From Antarctobacter sediminis (GTDB taxonomy: Bacteria > Pseudomonadota > Alphaproteobacteria > Rhodobacterales > Rhodobacteraceae), in NCBI RefSeq assembly GCF_019218285.1, contig NZ_JAHUZG010000001.1:1054001-1118000 (forward strand): DNA of 64,000 bases. The letters are read 5' to 3'. Every line of letters begins with the position of its first letter. Position 1 is the first letter of the stretch. Below the pieces are notes generated by a model that saw only the letters and a program-made list of their open reading frames with translations, made no database searches and was not told where the DNA came from. A program made the translations under genes and the position numbers. This document shows positions 36,132 through 44,732 of the stretch, piece by piece.

Positions 36132-37097
36132 TCAGCCGGCGCGACGGGTCCAGCCCCAAAGACACAGCAATTCGACCGCAACATGAGCAGCCGCAACAGC
36201 GGTCGCGCCGGTTGTGTCGAAGGGCGGTGACACTTCGACCACGTCGCCGCCCTTTACGTCCAGCCCGGCAAGATGGCGCAGGATCACCGCCGCCTGATGG
36301 CTGGTCAGCCCGCCCCAGACCGGCGTCCCCGTGCCCGGGGCAAAGGCCGGGTCCAGCGCGTCGATATCAAAGGTGATATAGCAGGGTTGTCCGCCCACGA
36401 TCTCATGCACCCGTTCGGCGATGCGTTCGGGGCCTTCGCGGTGCACCTGCCGCGCATCGAGGATGTTAAAGCCGTGGGTGTCGGGGTTGTCGGTGCGAAT
36501 GCCGATCTGAACCGAACGTTCCGGCACCACCAGCCCCTCTTTCGCGGCCTTGTACATAAAGGTTCCGTGATCGACCCGTGCCATGTCGTCGTCGGTCCAT
36601 GTGTCGGTATGGGCGTCGAACTGGATCACGCTGAGCGGACCGTGTTTTTCCGCGTGGGCACGCAAACAGCCGTGCGTCACCGAATGGTCGCCCCCCAACG
36701 CGATGCAGGCCGCCCCTGCCCGCAGGATCTCGCCCACATGTTCGGCAATCCGCCCCGGCACATCGGCGGGCATGGCATAGTCGAACGGCATGTCGCCGTA
36801 ATCCGCGATGGCGAATTCCGACATCACATCATAGCCCCAGCCATAAGGCGCGTCGAAAGGCTGCAAGGTCGAGGCCTCGCGGATCGCGCGCGGCCCCAGC
36901 CGTGTGCCGGGCCGATTCGTCACCGCCTGATCAAAAGGCAGCCCCGTCACGGCCACGTCGACCCCGGTCAGATCCTTGGTGTACTTGCGCCGCAGAAAGG
37001 ACGTCGCCCCGGCAAAGGCGTTTTCAAAGGACTGTCCCTTCAGATCCTCGCGGGTAAAGGCGTGGTCGATCTGGCGTTTCGCGTCTTCAAGGCTCAT
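36132..37097 (-). CDS. speB: agmatinase / ureohydrolase family
   Basis: A 321-residue binuclear manganese ureohydrolase. Metal motifs GGDHSVTHG, DAHTDTW and DIDALDPAFAPGTGTP are all intact. The N-terminal portion and length fit agmatinase (agmatine to putrescine and urea) better than arginase, though guanidinobutyrase or related activities cannot be excluded. Start ATG has AAGGA upstream. A homospermidine synthase gene elsewhere in the window would use putrescine, so a polyamine role is plausible. Confidence 0.9.
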   Translation of the reverse strand: MSLEDAKRQIDHAFTREDLKGQSFENAFAGATSFLRRKYTKDLTGVDVAVTGLPFDQAVTNRPGTRLGPRAIREASTLQPFDAPYGWGYDVMSEFAIADYGDMPFDYAMPADVPGRIAEHVGEILRAGAACIALGGDHSVTHGCLRAHAEKHGPLSVIQFDAHTDTWTDDDMARVDHGTFMYKAAKEGLVVPERSVQIGIRTDNPDTHGFNILDARQVHREGPERIAERVHEIVGGQPCYITFDIDALDPAFAPGTGTPVWGGLTSHQAAVILRHLAGLDVKGGDVVEVSPPFDTTGATAVAAAHVAVELLCLWGWTRRAG

Positions 37098-37221
37098 CGC
37101 GGCATCCTTGTGCTGAGGTCCCTCACAGGTATCCCCGCACCCGGCGCGGGACAAGTGGCCGCGACAGGGACAACACTGAAACCGGCGGCGCGTCGGGCGC
37201 GCCACCGGGGTCGCAGCGGCA

Positions 37222-38034
37222 TCAACCTGCCGAAACTTCCATGTCCCACAGGGTTTCGTGGTATTTCCGCACATCCTCGCCAAAGGCCGGCGGATGCACG
37301 GTGCGGAACTTGTGGCTGTCCTGCGGGATCACCTCGACCATGACATCCACCATGCCCTGCGGATCGAACTGGAAATCCGGGTCGGCGAACATGCCCTGCA
37401 TGTCGCGCAGGGGCTGTTCGGGGGTAAAGTTCTGCGCCGGATCGAACCACTGATCGACGGTTTCATACATCCGGTCGTTGAACCCGGTGTCGAAGGGACC
37501 GGGGTTGATGGTGGCCACCTGCACGCCCAGCGGTGCCAATTCCAACTGCATCAACTGGAAAATCGCCTCGACCGCGTGTTTCGACGCGGTGTAGGGCGCG
37601 AGGAACGGATAGGGCATCAACCCGGCCGTCGAAGAGACCACGACGATCTTGCCAGCCCCGCGTCGCGCAAAGATAGCGGCGAATTTCTGCGCCAGTTCCA
37701 CGGTCCGAAAAACGTTGATCTCAAAGACATGGCGATACCGTTCCATCGGGATCTCGGCCGCCGGACCGGTTTCGCCGGTCGCGGCGTTGGCGACGAAAAT
37801 GTCCACCTCTGCGCCGTATTTGCGCAGGATGGTGTCATGGTCGGCCTCCTTGGTGTATTCCAGCTTGTCCACCACGATATCGGCCCCCGCCTCGACCGCC
37901 GCGGCCCGCAAGCTAGACACCTGCGGCCAGTTTTCTACCGTGGCGATGACCTTGTGCCCCGCCTTGGCCAGCCCAAGGGCGGTGCCCTTGCCCAAGCCGC
38001 TGCCTGCTCCGGTGATCAGGATCGTCTTGCTCAT
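37222..38034 (-). CDS. SDR family oxidoreductase
   Basis: A 270-residue short-chain dehydrogenase/reductase. The cofactor motif is TGAGSGLGKG, followed by NAAT, the catalytic serine in VVSSTAGL and the YTASK tetrad. ATG has GGAG at 7 nt. Substrate is not predictable. It is divergent from an AraC-family regulator across a 174-nt region that has a direct repeat fitting an AraC-type operator, so it is the likely target of that regulator. Confidence 0.9.
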   Translation of the reverse strand: MSKTILITGAGSGLGKGTALGLAKAGHKVIATVENWPQVSSLRAAAVEAGADIVVDKLEYTKEADHDTILRKYGAEVDIFVANAATGETGPAAEIPMERYRHVFEINVFRTVELAQKFAAIFARRGAGKIVVVSSTAGLMPYPFLAPYTASKHAVEAIFQLMQLELAPLGVQVATINPGPFDTGFNDRMYETVDQWFDPAQNFTPEQPLRDMQGMFADPDFQFDPQGMVDVMVEVIPQDSHKFRTVHPPAFGEDVRKYHETLWDMEVSAG

Positions 38035-38119
38035 CTCGGCGCTCCTTTTTTGCGCTGTTTCCGTCTGCCCGGATACCTATGGAGACCGCACCGCCACCGA
38101 CAGCAACGTTCCTGCCAAG

Positions 38120-38147
38120 GATTTGCCCGATCCTGCCCGATTTGCCC
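38120..38147. promoter_or_regulatory. candidate AraC-type operator (direct repeat GATTTGCCC)
   Basis: GATTTGCCC occurs at 38120-38128 and 38139-38147, 19 nt apart on the same strand, each followed by ATCC. Same-face direct repeats about two helical turns apart are the usual AraC/XylS target. It lies in the divergent SDR/araC region. Confidence 0.55.
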
Positions 38148-38208
38148 TGATCCGCTTGCCGAGCGCCCGGGATCATGCATTTTTCGCCTCAGCAGCCGGA
38201 GAACGGAT

Positions 38209-39114
38209 ATGAGCTTTGCCGAGGATTTCGCCGCCCTGAGGACGATCTACAGCTTTCCGCAGGCTGCCGGCGTGGTGGAAACCTACATGCCGCAGGTGCG
38301 GTTCTTCTGGGCCACCGAACCGGTGCCGCGCGCGCCCTTGCTGTATGATACCGGCATCGTCGTGATCGGACAGGGCCACAAGATCGGCCACTGGAACGGC
38401 CAGAGCTTTCGTTACGACCGCGATCACTATCTTGTCTCCAGCCTGCCCACGGCACTGGAATGCGAAACCCGCGCCAGCCCTGAGGAACCGATTCTTGGGA
38501 TCTTCATCGACATCGACACACCCCGGCTACACCAGATGATCGAACGGGTGGAACGCCATTCTCCCGATCATGATTTCAACGGTCAGGACATACTTGCGGG
38601 TATCGAACCGGTGCGCATGAACGCCCCCATGCAGCAGGCGGTCGAACGGTTGCTGCATTGCCTGCGCTCGAAACTGGACAGCGATGTGCTGGGCCCCGCC
38701 ATCCTCGAAGAAATCACCTTTCGCGCCCTGCTGGACGATCACGGCACGGCTCTGGCCGCGCTGACGCGACAAGACACGCATCACGCAAGGATCGCCCGCG
38801 CCCTGTCCTATCTTCAGGAAAACTATAGCGCCGCCATTTCGGTCGAGGCGCTGGCCGAACAGGCCAACATGAGCGCCTCGGCCTTTCACCGCGCCTTCAA
38901 GACAGTGACAGGGGAAAGCCCCCTGCAATACCAGAAGAAACTGCGCCTGAACCGCGCCCGCCAGATGATCCTGCGCGAAGGCCTGCGGGTCGGCACCGCC
39001 GCCAACCGCGTGGGCTATGAAAGCGTCTCGCAGTTCAGCCGCGAGTTCAAACGCTACTTCGACGTCCCGCCAAGCGCCGCCCAAGACGGCGCCTATGCCG
39101 AGATGTTCCGCTGA
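38209..39114 (+). CDS. AraC family transcriptional regulator (AraC_N type)
   Basis: A 301-residue regulator. The N-terminal cupin-like AraC_N domain covers about residues 10-165 (LYDTGIVVIGQGHKIGHWNGQSFRYDRDHYLVSSLP). The C-terminal double HTH is at about 190-290 (ISVEALAEQANMSASAFHRAFKTVTGESPLQYQKKLRL, VGYESVSQFSREFKRYFDVPP). This subtype usually controls a divergent dehydrogenase/reductase, matching the SDR gene next door. It is convergent with the M20 genes. Confidence 0.9.
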   Translation: MSFAEDFAALRTIYSFPQAAGVVETYMPQVRFFWATEPVPRAPLLYDTGIVVIGQGHKIGHWNGQSFRYDRDHYLVSSLPTALECETRASPEEPILGIFIDIDTPRLHQMIERVERHSPDHDFNGQDILAGIEPVRMNAPMQQAVERLLHCLRSKLDSDVLGPAILEEITFRALLDDHGTALAALTRQDTHHARIARALSYLQENYSAAISVEALAEQANMSASAFHRAFKTVTGESPLQYQKKLRLNRARQMILREGLRVGTAANRVGYESVSQFSREFKRYFDVPPSAAQDGAYAEMFR

Positions 39115-39120
39115 CCCGCC

Positions 39121-40284
39121 TCAACCCAGCGGTAGCGCCTTTTCCACCAGCCGGGCAAAAAAGCTGGCCCCGATCGGCGCGATGCTGTCGTTGAAGTCAT
39201 ATCTGGGATGATGACAGACCGGCGTGTCCCCCTGACCGAGGAACAAATAGGCACCGGGCCGCGCCTCCAGCATGTATGAAAAATCTTCGCCCGGCATGAT
39301 CGGGGGCGAGTCGATGTCCACCGCATCGGCTCCCACGACCTCGCGCGCGACCTGCGCCGCGAATTCCGCCTGCTCGGGATGGTTGATCGTGGGCGGATAA
39401 CCGTCGATGTAGTCCAGCTCCGCGCTCATGCCGAAACTCTTGGCCTGAAATTCGGCGATCTCGGCCATGCGCGACTTGACCAGCGTCTGAACGTCCTTGT
39501 CGAAATAACGCACCGTGCCGTTCAAAACCGCCGTCTCCGGCACGATGTTCATGGCCGAGCCGGTGTGGATCTGCGTCACGCTGACCACCAGCCGCTCCAG
39601 CGCATCGACGTTGCGACTGACGATGGTCTGCAAGGCCTGCACCATCGAGGCGGCGCAAACCACCGGATCCCGTGTCTGGAACGGCATCGCTCCATGGCCG
39701 CCCTGCCCGGTGATGATGATCGTGAATTCATCGACCCCCGCCAACAAGGCACCCCGGTTGGTCAACATTTGCCCGACCTCTCCGCCCGGCATGTTGTGAA
39801 TGCCATAGACTTCTTCGATGTCGAAACGGTCCATCATGCCTTCTTCGACCATGATGCGCCCGCCGCCCTCGTTTTCCTCGGCCGGTTGAAAGATCAGCGC
39901 CACGCGACCCGCAAAGTTGCGCGTCTCCGCAAGATATTTCGCCGCTCCCAAAAGCATGGTGGTATGCCCGTCATGGCCACAGGTATGCGCCATGCCCGGC
40001 ACCTTCGAAGCATGCTCCGTCCCCGACAGATCCTCCATTGGCAGCGCGTCCATGTCGGCCCGCAAGCCGATGGTCCGGCCCGGCGCGCGGCCCTCGACAA
40101 TGGCCACAACACCGGTCCGCGCAATGCCGGTGTGGATCTCGGTGATGCCAAACCCCTTCAACCTTTCAACCACGAAATCGGCGGTCTTGAAACAATCCAG
40201 CCCCAGTTCCGGATGCTGGTGCAGGTGCCGCCGCCAGGCAGTCATTTCCGGTTCCAGGGCGGCGATTGAATTGACGATGGGCAT
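39121..40284 (-). CDS. M20 family amidohydrolase (hippurate hydrolase/IAA-amino acid hydrolase type), paralog 1
   Basis: A 387-residue M20D metallo-hydrolase that splits N-acyl amino acids. Metal residues are in LRADMDALPM, HTCGHDGHTTMLLG, FQPAEENEGGGRIMVEEG and the C-terminal MPGEDFSYML. The start MPIVNSIAAL has AGGAG at 8 nt; an ATG two codons upstream has worse spacing. It follows its paralog (40460-41617) in tandem, with an inverted repeat between them. Substrate unknown. Confidence 0.9.
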   Translation of the reverse strand: MPIVNSIAALEPEMTAWRRHLHQHPELGLDCFKTADFVVERLKGFGITEIHTGIARTGVVAIVEGRAPGRTIGLRADMDALPMEDLSGTEHASKVPGMAHTCGHDGHTTMLLGAAKYLAETRNFAGRVALIFQPAEENEGGGRIMVEEGMMDRFDIEEVYGIHNMPGGEVGQMLTNRGALLAGVDEFTIIITGQGGHGAMPFQTRDPVVCAASMVQALQTIVSRNVDALERLVVSVTQIHTGSAMNIVPETAVLNGTVRYFDKDVQTLVKSRMAEIAEFQAKSFGMSAELDYIDGYPPTINHPEQAEFAAQVAREVVGADAVDIDSPPIMPGEDFSYMLEARPGAYLFLGQGDTPVCHHPRYDFNDSIAPIGASFFARLVEKALPLG

Positions 40285-40368
40285 GGACATGTCTCCTTTG
40301 CCGCGCAGACTGCCTGTTGCAAAGGACATTGAAAAGAGCTTGCGTGCCGCCGGTTTTAAACCGGGCAA

Positions 40369-40445
40369 TGAGTATTTTTACCAAGAAGAAACCAAAAGCC
40401 TGCCCCAAGGGCGCGCGCCTGGCTTCTTCTTGGCTCAAATACTCA
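40369..40445. repeat. inverted pair of the intergenic TATTT...CAAGAAGAA repeat
   Basis: A left arm TGAGTATTTTTACCAAGAAG... (40369-40393) is matched by an inverted right arm (40421-40445) over 25 nt with four mismatches, around a 27-nt GC-rich loop. The arms resemble the 3' tail of the two-hairpin repeats. Confidence 0.85.
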
Positions 40446-40459
40446 AAACAGCGGGCCGA

Positions 40460-41617
40460 TCAGCCAAGGGCGTGACGTTTCTCGATGAGCGCTGCAAAGA
40501 AGCTGGCGCCGAATGGTGCCGCCGCATCGTTGAAGTCGAATTTCGGGTGATGGACTGAAGGGCCAAGTCCCTGACCCAGAAACAGGAAAGCGCCCGGACG
40601 TGCGTTCAGCATGTAAGAAAAATCTTCGGCACCCATCTCGGGCGGCAGGTCATCGACGGCGCGCGATGACACCTGGCGGGCGATTTCCGTGGCAAAGAGA
40701 GTTTGATCGGCGTGGTTGATGGTGGGTGGATAGTTGCGCTGGTAATCAAGTGCCGCCTCGACGCCGTAGCCGGTCGCCACGCTGGACACGATTTCGGTGA
40801 TGCGGGACTGTGCCATGTTGCGAACTTCGGGCGTCAGGCTGCGCACGGTGCCGCCCAGCGTGACCTCTTGGGGGATGATGTTCGAGGCGCTGCCGCCGTG
40901 TAGCATGGTCAGCGAGACCACAAGGGCCGCCAGTGGATCGGTGTTGCGCGACACCACGGTTTGCAGGGCTTGCCCGATGGCAAGGGCTGCGGGCATGGGA
41001 TCGCGGCAGGTTTGGGGATAGGCCGCGTGCCCGCCCTGCCCCTTGACGGTGATATAGAATTCATCCGCCGCGGCCATGATCGGCCCCGGCGTGGTTCGGA
41101 ACTCTCCCAGTTCCCCGAAGGGATCGGTATGCAGCGCATAGACTTCTTCGATGCCAAACCGGTCCATGATGCCCTCTTCGACCATGATCCGGCCGCCGCC
41201 GATGGTTTCTTCGGCCGGTTGAAAGATCAGCACCACACGGCCAGTGAACCGGCGCGTTTCGGAAAGGTATCTGGCCGCCCCCAGCAGCATGGCCGTATGC
41301 CCGTCATGGCCGCAGGCATGCATCCGGCCCGGCACCGTGCTGGCCCATTCCGCGCCTGTTTCCTCTTGCATCGGCAGCGCGTCCATGTCGGCCCGCAGAC
41401 CTGTTACCGGCCCGTCCCCCTGCCCCTTGATTACGGCCACCAGCCCGCTGGTGGCGATGCCCTCGTGGATCTCGGTCACGCCCATGTCTCGCAGGCGGGC
41501 GGCCACGAAAGCCGCCGTGTCATGGCAGTCGAGGCTCAGTTCCGGGTGCATGTGCAGGTGGCGGCGCCATCCCGCCATCTCTTCGGCAAAACCGGCAATA
41601 CGATTGATGACCACCAT
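40460..41617 (-). CDS. M20 family amidohydrolase, paralog 2
   Basis: A 385-residue M20D hydrolase clearly paralogous to its downstream neighbour. LRADMDALPM, HACGHDGHTAMLLG, FQPAEETIGGGRIMVEEG and MGAEDFSYML carry the complete metal set, so both copies should be active. Start MVVINRIAGF has GGGAG upstream. Divergent from mazG with a 65-nt space. The tandem pair suggests duplication followed by specificity drift. Confidence 0.9.
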   Translation of the reverse strand: MVVINRIAGFAEEMAGWRRHLHMHPELSLDCHDTAAFVAARLRDMGVTEIHEGIATSGLVAVIKGQGDGPVTGLRADMDALPMQEETGAEWASTVPGRMHACGHDGHTAMLLGAARYLSETRRFTGRVVLIFQPAEETIGGGRIMVEEGIMDRFGIEEVYALHTDPFGELGEFRTTPGPIMAAADEFYITVKGQGGHAAYPQTCRDPMPAALAIGQALQTVVSRNTDPLAALVVSLTMLHGGSASNIIPQEVTLGGTVRSLTPEVRNMAQSRITEIVSSVATGYGVEAALDYQRNYPPTINHADQTLFATEIARQVSSRAVDDLPPEMGAEDFSYMLNARPGAFLFLGQGLGPSVHHPKFDFNDAAAPFGASFFAALIEKRHALG

Positions 41618-41682
41618 GGCTGGACTCCCTGCGCCCGATCCCTCATGTCGGAAACCATGATGCCAAAGCGGGAGCGGATGCA

Positions 41683-42492
41683 ATGAGCGACGACCTGATC
41701 CACGATCCGAAAGGCGGGATGCCGCGACTGGTCGAGATCATGCGGCGGTTGCGCGATCGCGACACGGGCTGTCCCTGGGATCTTGAGCAGAGCTTTGCGA
41801 CCATCGCGCCCTACACCATCGAAGAGGCCTATGAAGTGTCCGACGCCATCGAACGTGAGGCGTGGGACGAACTGAAGGGCGAGTTGGGAGACCTTTTGTT
41901 CCAGTCGGTCTTTCACGCGCAGATGGCCTCGGAGGCGGGGTTGTTCACCTTTGACGAGGTGGCCGACGGCATGTCGGACAAGATGGTGGCGCGGCACCCG
42001 CATGTTTTCGGCGAGGAAAGCCGGGACAAGTCCGCCGACCAGCAGACCCGCGACTGGGAGACGATCAAGGCAGCCGAGCGTGCGGCCAAGGCCGAAACCG
42101 GTGTGCTGGATGGGGTGGCGCTTGGCTTGCCGGCGCTGCTGCGGGCGGTAAAGCTGCAAAAGCGGGCCGCGCGCGTGGGCTTTGACTGGCCCACCACCGA
42201 CGAGGTCATGGACAAGCTGCGCGAGGAGATGGACGAACTGCGTCAGGCCGAAGATGCCGACCATCGGTTCGAGGAATTCGGAGACCTGCTGTTCGTTATG
42301 GCCAACCTTGGCCGTCACATGGGGATCGACCCCGAGGCGGCGCTGCGGGCGGCCAATGCGAAATTCACCCGTCGGTTCCAGGCGATCGAGGCGGCGCTGG
42401 CCGAAGACGGGCGGCGGCCCGAGGACAGCGACCTTGAGGAAATGGATCGCCTGTGGGACGCGGCCAAGGCGGCGGAAAAAGCCGCGAAATAG
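41683..42492 (+). CDS. mazG: nucleoside triphosphate pyrophosphohydrolase MazG
   Basis: A 269-residue two-domain MazG that hydrolyses (d)NTPs to monophosphates and pyrophosphate, a house-cleaning and stress function. The first domain has CPWDLEQSFATIAPYTIEEAYEV and ELGDLLFQSVFHA; the second has FDWPTTDEVMDKLREEMDEL and EEFGDLLFVMANLGRH. Both EExxE/ExxD metal motifs are present. Length is that of the E. coli protein. Convergent with the AEC transporter gene, stops 4 nt apart. Confidence 0.95.
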   Translation: MSDDLIHDPKGGMPRLVEIMRRLRDRDTGCPWDLEQSFATIAPYTIEEAYEVSDAIEREAWDELKGELGDLLFQSVFHAQMASEAGLFTFDEVADGMSDKMVARHPHVFGEESRDKSADQQTRDWETIKAAERAAKAETGVLDGVALGLPALLRAVKLQKRAARVGFDWPTTDEVMDKLREEMDELRQAEDADHRFEEFGDLLFVMANLGRHMGIDPEAALRAANAKFTRRFQAIEAALAEDGRRPEDSDLEEMDRLWDAAKAAEKAAK

Positions 42493-42495
42493 GCG

Positions 42496-43404
42496 TTACC
42501 CGTAGCCCAGTACCATCAGGACCAGCGGGATCGTCACCACGGCAGCGAGGGTCTGAAACGTGACCAGCCCCGCCATCAGCGTGCCGTCGCCGTTCAACTG
42601 CCGGGTCAGCACATAGGCCGTGGGCGCGGTGGGGATCGCCGAAAAGACCACCAGCACCAGCGCCTCGACCCCGTTCAGGCCAAAGCCCCAGGCCACCAGC
42701 GCCGCCAGCATCGGCATCCCCAACAGACGCAGCGCCGCATTGCCGCCAACCACCAGCCCATCGCGGCCAAGCGCCTTGGGTTGCAGCGCGGCCCCGACGC
42801 AAAGCAGGCCAAGCGGCAGGCTGCCCCGCGCCAGCAATTCGAGGAAGGTGCCGATTCCAAAAGGCAGGCCCAGATCCAGCAGCGCCAGCGCAATACCCAG
42901 CAGACAGGCGAGAATCAGCGGGTTGCGCAACATGGTCTTGAGCAGCGCGCCGGGGCGGCGCAGAACGTCGCGTTCGCTGAGCGCCATGATCGACAGCACG
43001 TTGACGAAGGGCACGCAGATCGCAAGGTAGACCGCCGCGCGTTCGACCCCCGTGCTGCCCGCGATGCTGGCCGTAACGGCGAGGCCAAGGTAGGTGTTGA
43101 ACCGTACCGCGCCCTGAACCGCCGGACCAAAGCGGGCCGCCGGCGCGGGAAAGACCCGCCGCGCAATGGCCATGGCCACGACCGCAAGCGTGATCGTCGC
43201 CAGCGCCGCCGCGCCCAGCCGCAGGATCTGCGGATCATCCAACGGCGCCTTCACAAGGCTGGAGACCAGCAGCGCGGGAAACAGCAGGAAATAATTGAGC
43301 CGTTCAGCTGCGGGCCAGAAAGCGGGATCGGGAAATCCCTTTCGCATCAGCACGAAGCCAAGGCAGATCAGGGCAAAAAGCGGCCAGATGGTGATGAACA
43401 GCAC
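42496..43404 (-). CDS. AEC family transporter (auxin efflux carrier superfamily)
   Basis: A 302-residue permease with about ten predicted membrane helices (for example ITIWPLFALICLGFVLM, LNYFLLFPALLVSSL, MLAALVAWGFGLNGVEALVLVV). AIPTAPTAYVLTRQLNGDGTLMAGLVTFQTLAAVVTIPLVL is the conserved C-terminus of AEC carriers, which export or import small carboxylates. I use the GTG at 43404, preceded by AAAAGG; an upstream frame adds unlikely polar residues. Confidence 0.87.
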   Translation of the reverse strand: MLFITIWPLFALICLGFVLMRKGFPDPAFWPAAERLNYFLLFPALLVSSLVKAPLDDPQILRLGAAALATITLAVVAMAIARRVFPAPAARFGPAVQGAVRFNTYLGLAVTASIAGSTGVERAAVYLAICVPFVNVLSIMALSERDVLRRPGALLKTMLRNPLILACLLGIALALLDLGLPFGIGTFLELLARGSLPLGLLCVGAALQPKALGRDGLVVGGNAALRLLGMPMLAALVAWGFGLNGVEALVLVVFSAIPTAPTAYVLTRQLNGDGTLMAGLVTFQTLAAVVTIPLVLMVLGYG

Positions 43405-43450
43405 GGGGTTTTGGCCTTTTGGCAGCGGGGAATTGCAGGGCCCAAAATGA

Positions 43451-43480
43451 AAAACGGCGCGCCCCAAGGGCACGCCGTTT
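43451..43480 (-). terminator. intrinsic terminator of acpP
   Basis: A 12-bp stem (AACGGCGTGCCC and near-complement, one G-U) with TTG/CAA loop bases and a T-run on the minus strand, 30 nt after the acpP stop. Confidence 0.85.
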
Positions 43481-43510
43481 ATCCGTCACCGCGAAGGTGA
43501 CATAAGCGGC

Positions 43511-43744
43511 TTACTGAGCGTCCGAGATGAACTTGACCGCGTCGCCGAAGGTCTGGATGGTTTCGGCTGCGTCGTCGGGGATCTCGATGCCGAACTCTTC
43601 TTCGAAGGCCATCACCAGCTCGACAGTGTCAAGGCTGTCTGCGCCGAGATCGTCGATGAAGGAAGCCGATTCCGTCACCTTCTCTTCTTCGACGCTCAGG
43701 TGCTCGACCACAATCTTCTTCACGCGATCTGCGATGTCGCTCAT
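43511..43744 (-). CDS. acpP: acyl carrier protein
   Basis: A 77-residue acyl carrier protein that holds growing fatty acyl chains on a 4'-phosphopantetheine arm. The attachment serine is in [12 protein letters not shown]; the overall acidic helical bundle and length are standard. It is the third gene of the fabD-fabG-acpP run, after a 215-nt gap that probably contains its own promoter, and has its own terminator. Confidence 0.98.
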   Translation of the reverse strand: MSDIADRVKKIVVEHLSVEEEKVTESASFIDDLGADSLDTVELVMAFEEEFGIEIPDDAAETIQTFGDAVKFISDAQ

Positions 43745-43959
43745 GTCTCTTCCTCACAAGTCTATCGGGCGCTTTGCCCATTCTGCCCTGCCCGTGGCGT
43801 GGCGTTCTTTGCCCTTGCGGGCGGCTCGATCTCCCGGGAGTCCGGGGGGGCCGACCGCATGCAAGGGCGTGCAACCGGCTGAAAATCTGCGCGGCCTATA
43901 GCACAGGCGACGGAGATGGCAAACGCTTTCCCACGCCGCAGTGCAACAGGCAGCAAGGC
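43745..43959. other. 215-nt gap between fabG and acpP
   Basis: No gene supported. Probably the acpP promoter region. I see no convincing -35/-10 pair or hairpin with T-run; several open frames through it are shadows extending from fabG. Confidence 0.5.
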
Positions 43960-44697
43960 TTACAACATGGCCATGCCGCCGTTGATATGCAACGTCGTTC
44001 CGGTCACATAGGCCGCTTCGGCGCTGGACAGGTAAAGCACGCCTGCGGCGATCTCTTCGGGGGTGCCCATGCGGCCCGAGGGAATCTGGGTCAGGATGGC
44101 GCTTTTCTGGTCGTCGTTCAGCTTGTCGGTCATCGCGGTCTCGATGAAACCGGGGGCGACGGCGTTCACGGTGACGCCACGGCTGGCGACCTCGTAGGCC
44201 AGCGATTTCGACATGCCGACCATGCCCGCCTTGGCGGCGGCATAGTTGCCCTGACCGGGGTTGCCGGTGGCGCCTACGACCGAAGAGATGTTCACGATCC
44301 GGCCCCAGCGCGATTTCATCATGCCGCGCAGCACGCCTTTGCACAGGCGGAAGGTGGCGGTCAGGTTCACGTCCAGCACGCTTTGCCATTCGTCTTCGGA
44401 CATGCGCATGAACAGGTTGTCACGGGTGATGCCCGCGTTGTTGACGAGGATGTCGACGCTGCCCATCGCCTCGGCCGCCTGTTTCGGCAGCGCAGTGACG
44501 GCCTCGGCATCACCAAGGTTGCAGGGCAACACAAACGCACGGTCGCCCAATTCGGCGGCCAGCGCCTCAAGCGGTTCCACCCGCGTCCCCGAAAGGCCGA
44601 CGTTGGCGCCCGCGCCGTGCAGCGCCTTGGCAATGGCGCCACCGATGCCGCCAGAGGCGCCGGTGATGAGGGCGGATTTACCCGTCAGATCGAACAT
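43960..44697 (-). CDS. fabG: 3-oxoacyl-[ACP] reductase
   Basis: A 245-residue FabG, NADPH-dependent reductase of the fatty acid elongation cycle. TGASGGIGGAIA binds the cofactor, LVNNAGITRDNLFMRM is the typical FabG stretch, and the catalytic serine and YAAAK (GNYAAAKAGM) follow. The C-terminus (VTGTTLHINGGMAM) is conserved. AAGGA precedes the ATG. It lies 35 nt after fabD and upstream of acpP, the standard fab order. Confidence 0.97.
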   Translation of the reverse strand: MFDLTGKSALITGASGGIGGAIAKALHGAGANVGLSGTRVEPLEALAAELGDRAFVLPCNLGDAEAVTALPKQAAEAMGSVDILVNNAGITRDNLFMRMSEDEWQSVLDVNLTATFRLCKGVLRGMMKSRWGRIVNISSVVGATGNPGQGNYAAAKAGMVGMSKSLAYEVASRGVTVNAVAPGFIETAMTDKLNDDQKSAILTQIPSGRMGTPEEIAAGVLYLSSAEAAYVTGTTLHINGGMAML

Positions 44698-44732
44698 GTC
44701 TCTATCCTTTTCCGAATGCCTTGTGGCGGGCC

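Noticed and set aside
37604-37612. GGATAGGG as another half-site of the polysaccharide-locus dyad
   Set aside because: It lies inside the SDR coding region and lacks the opposite arm.
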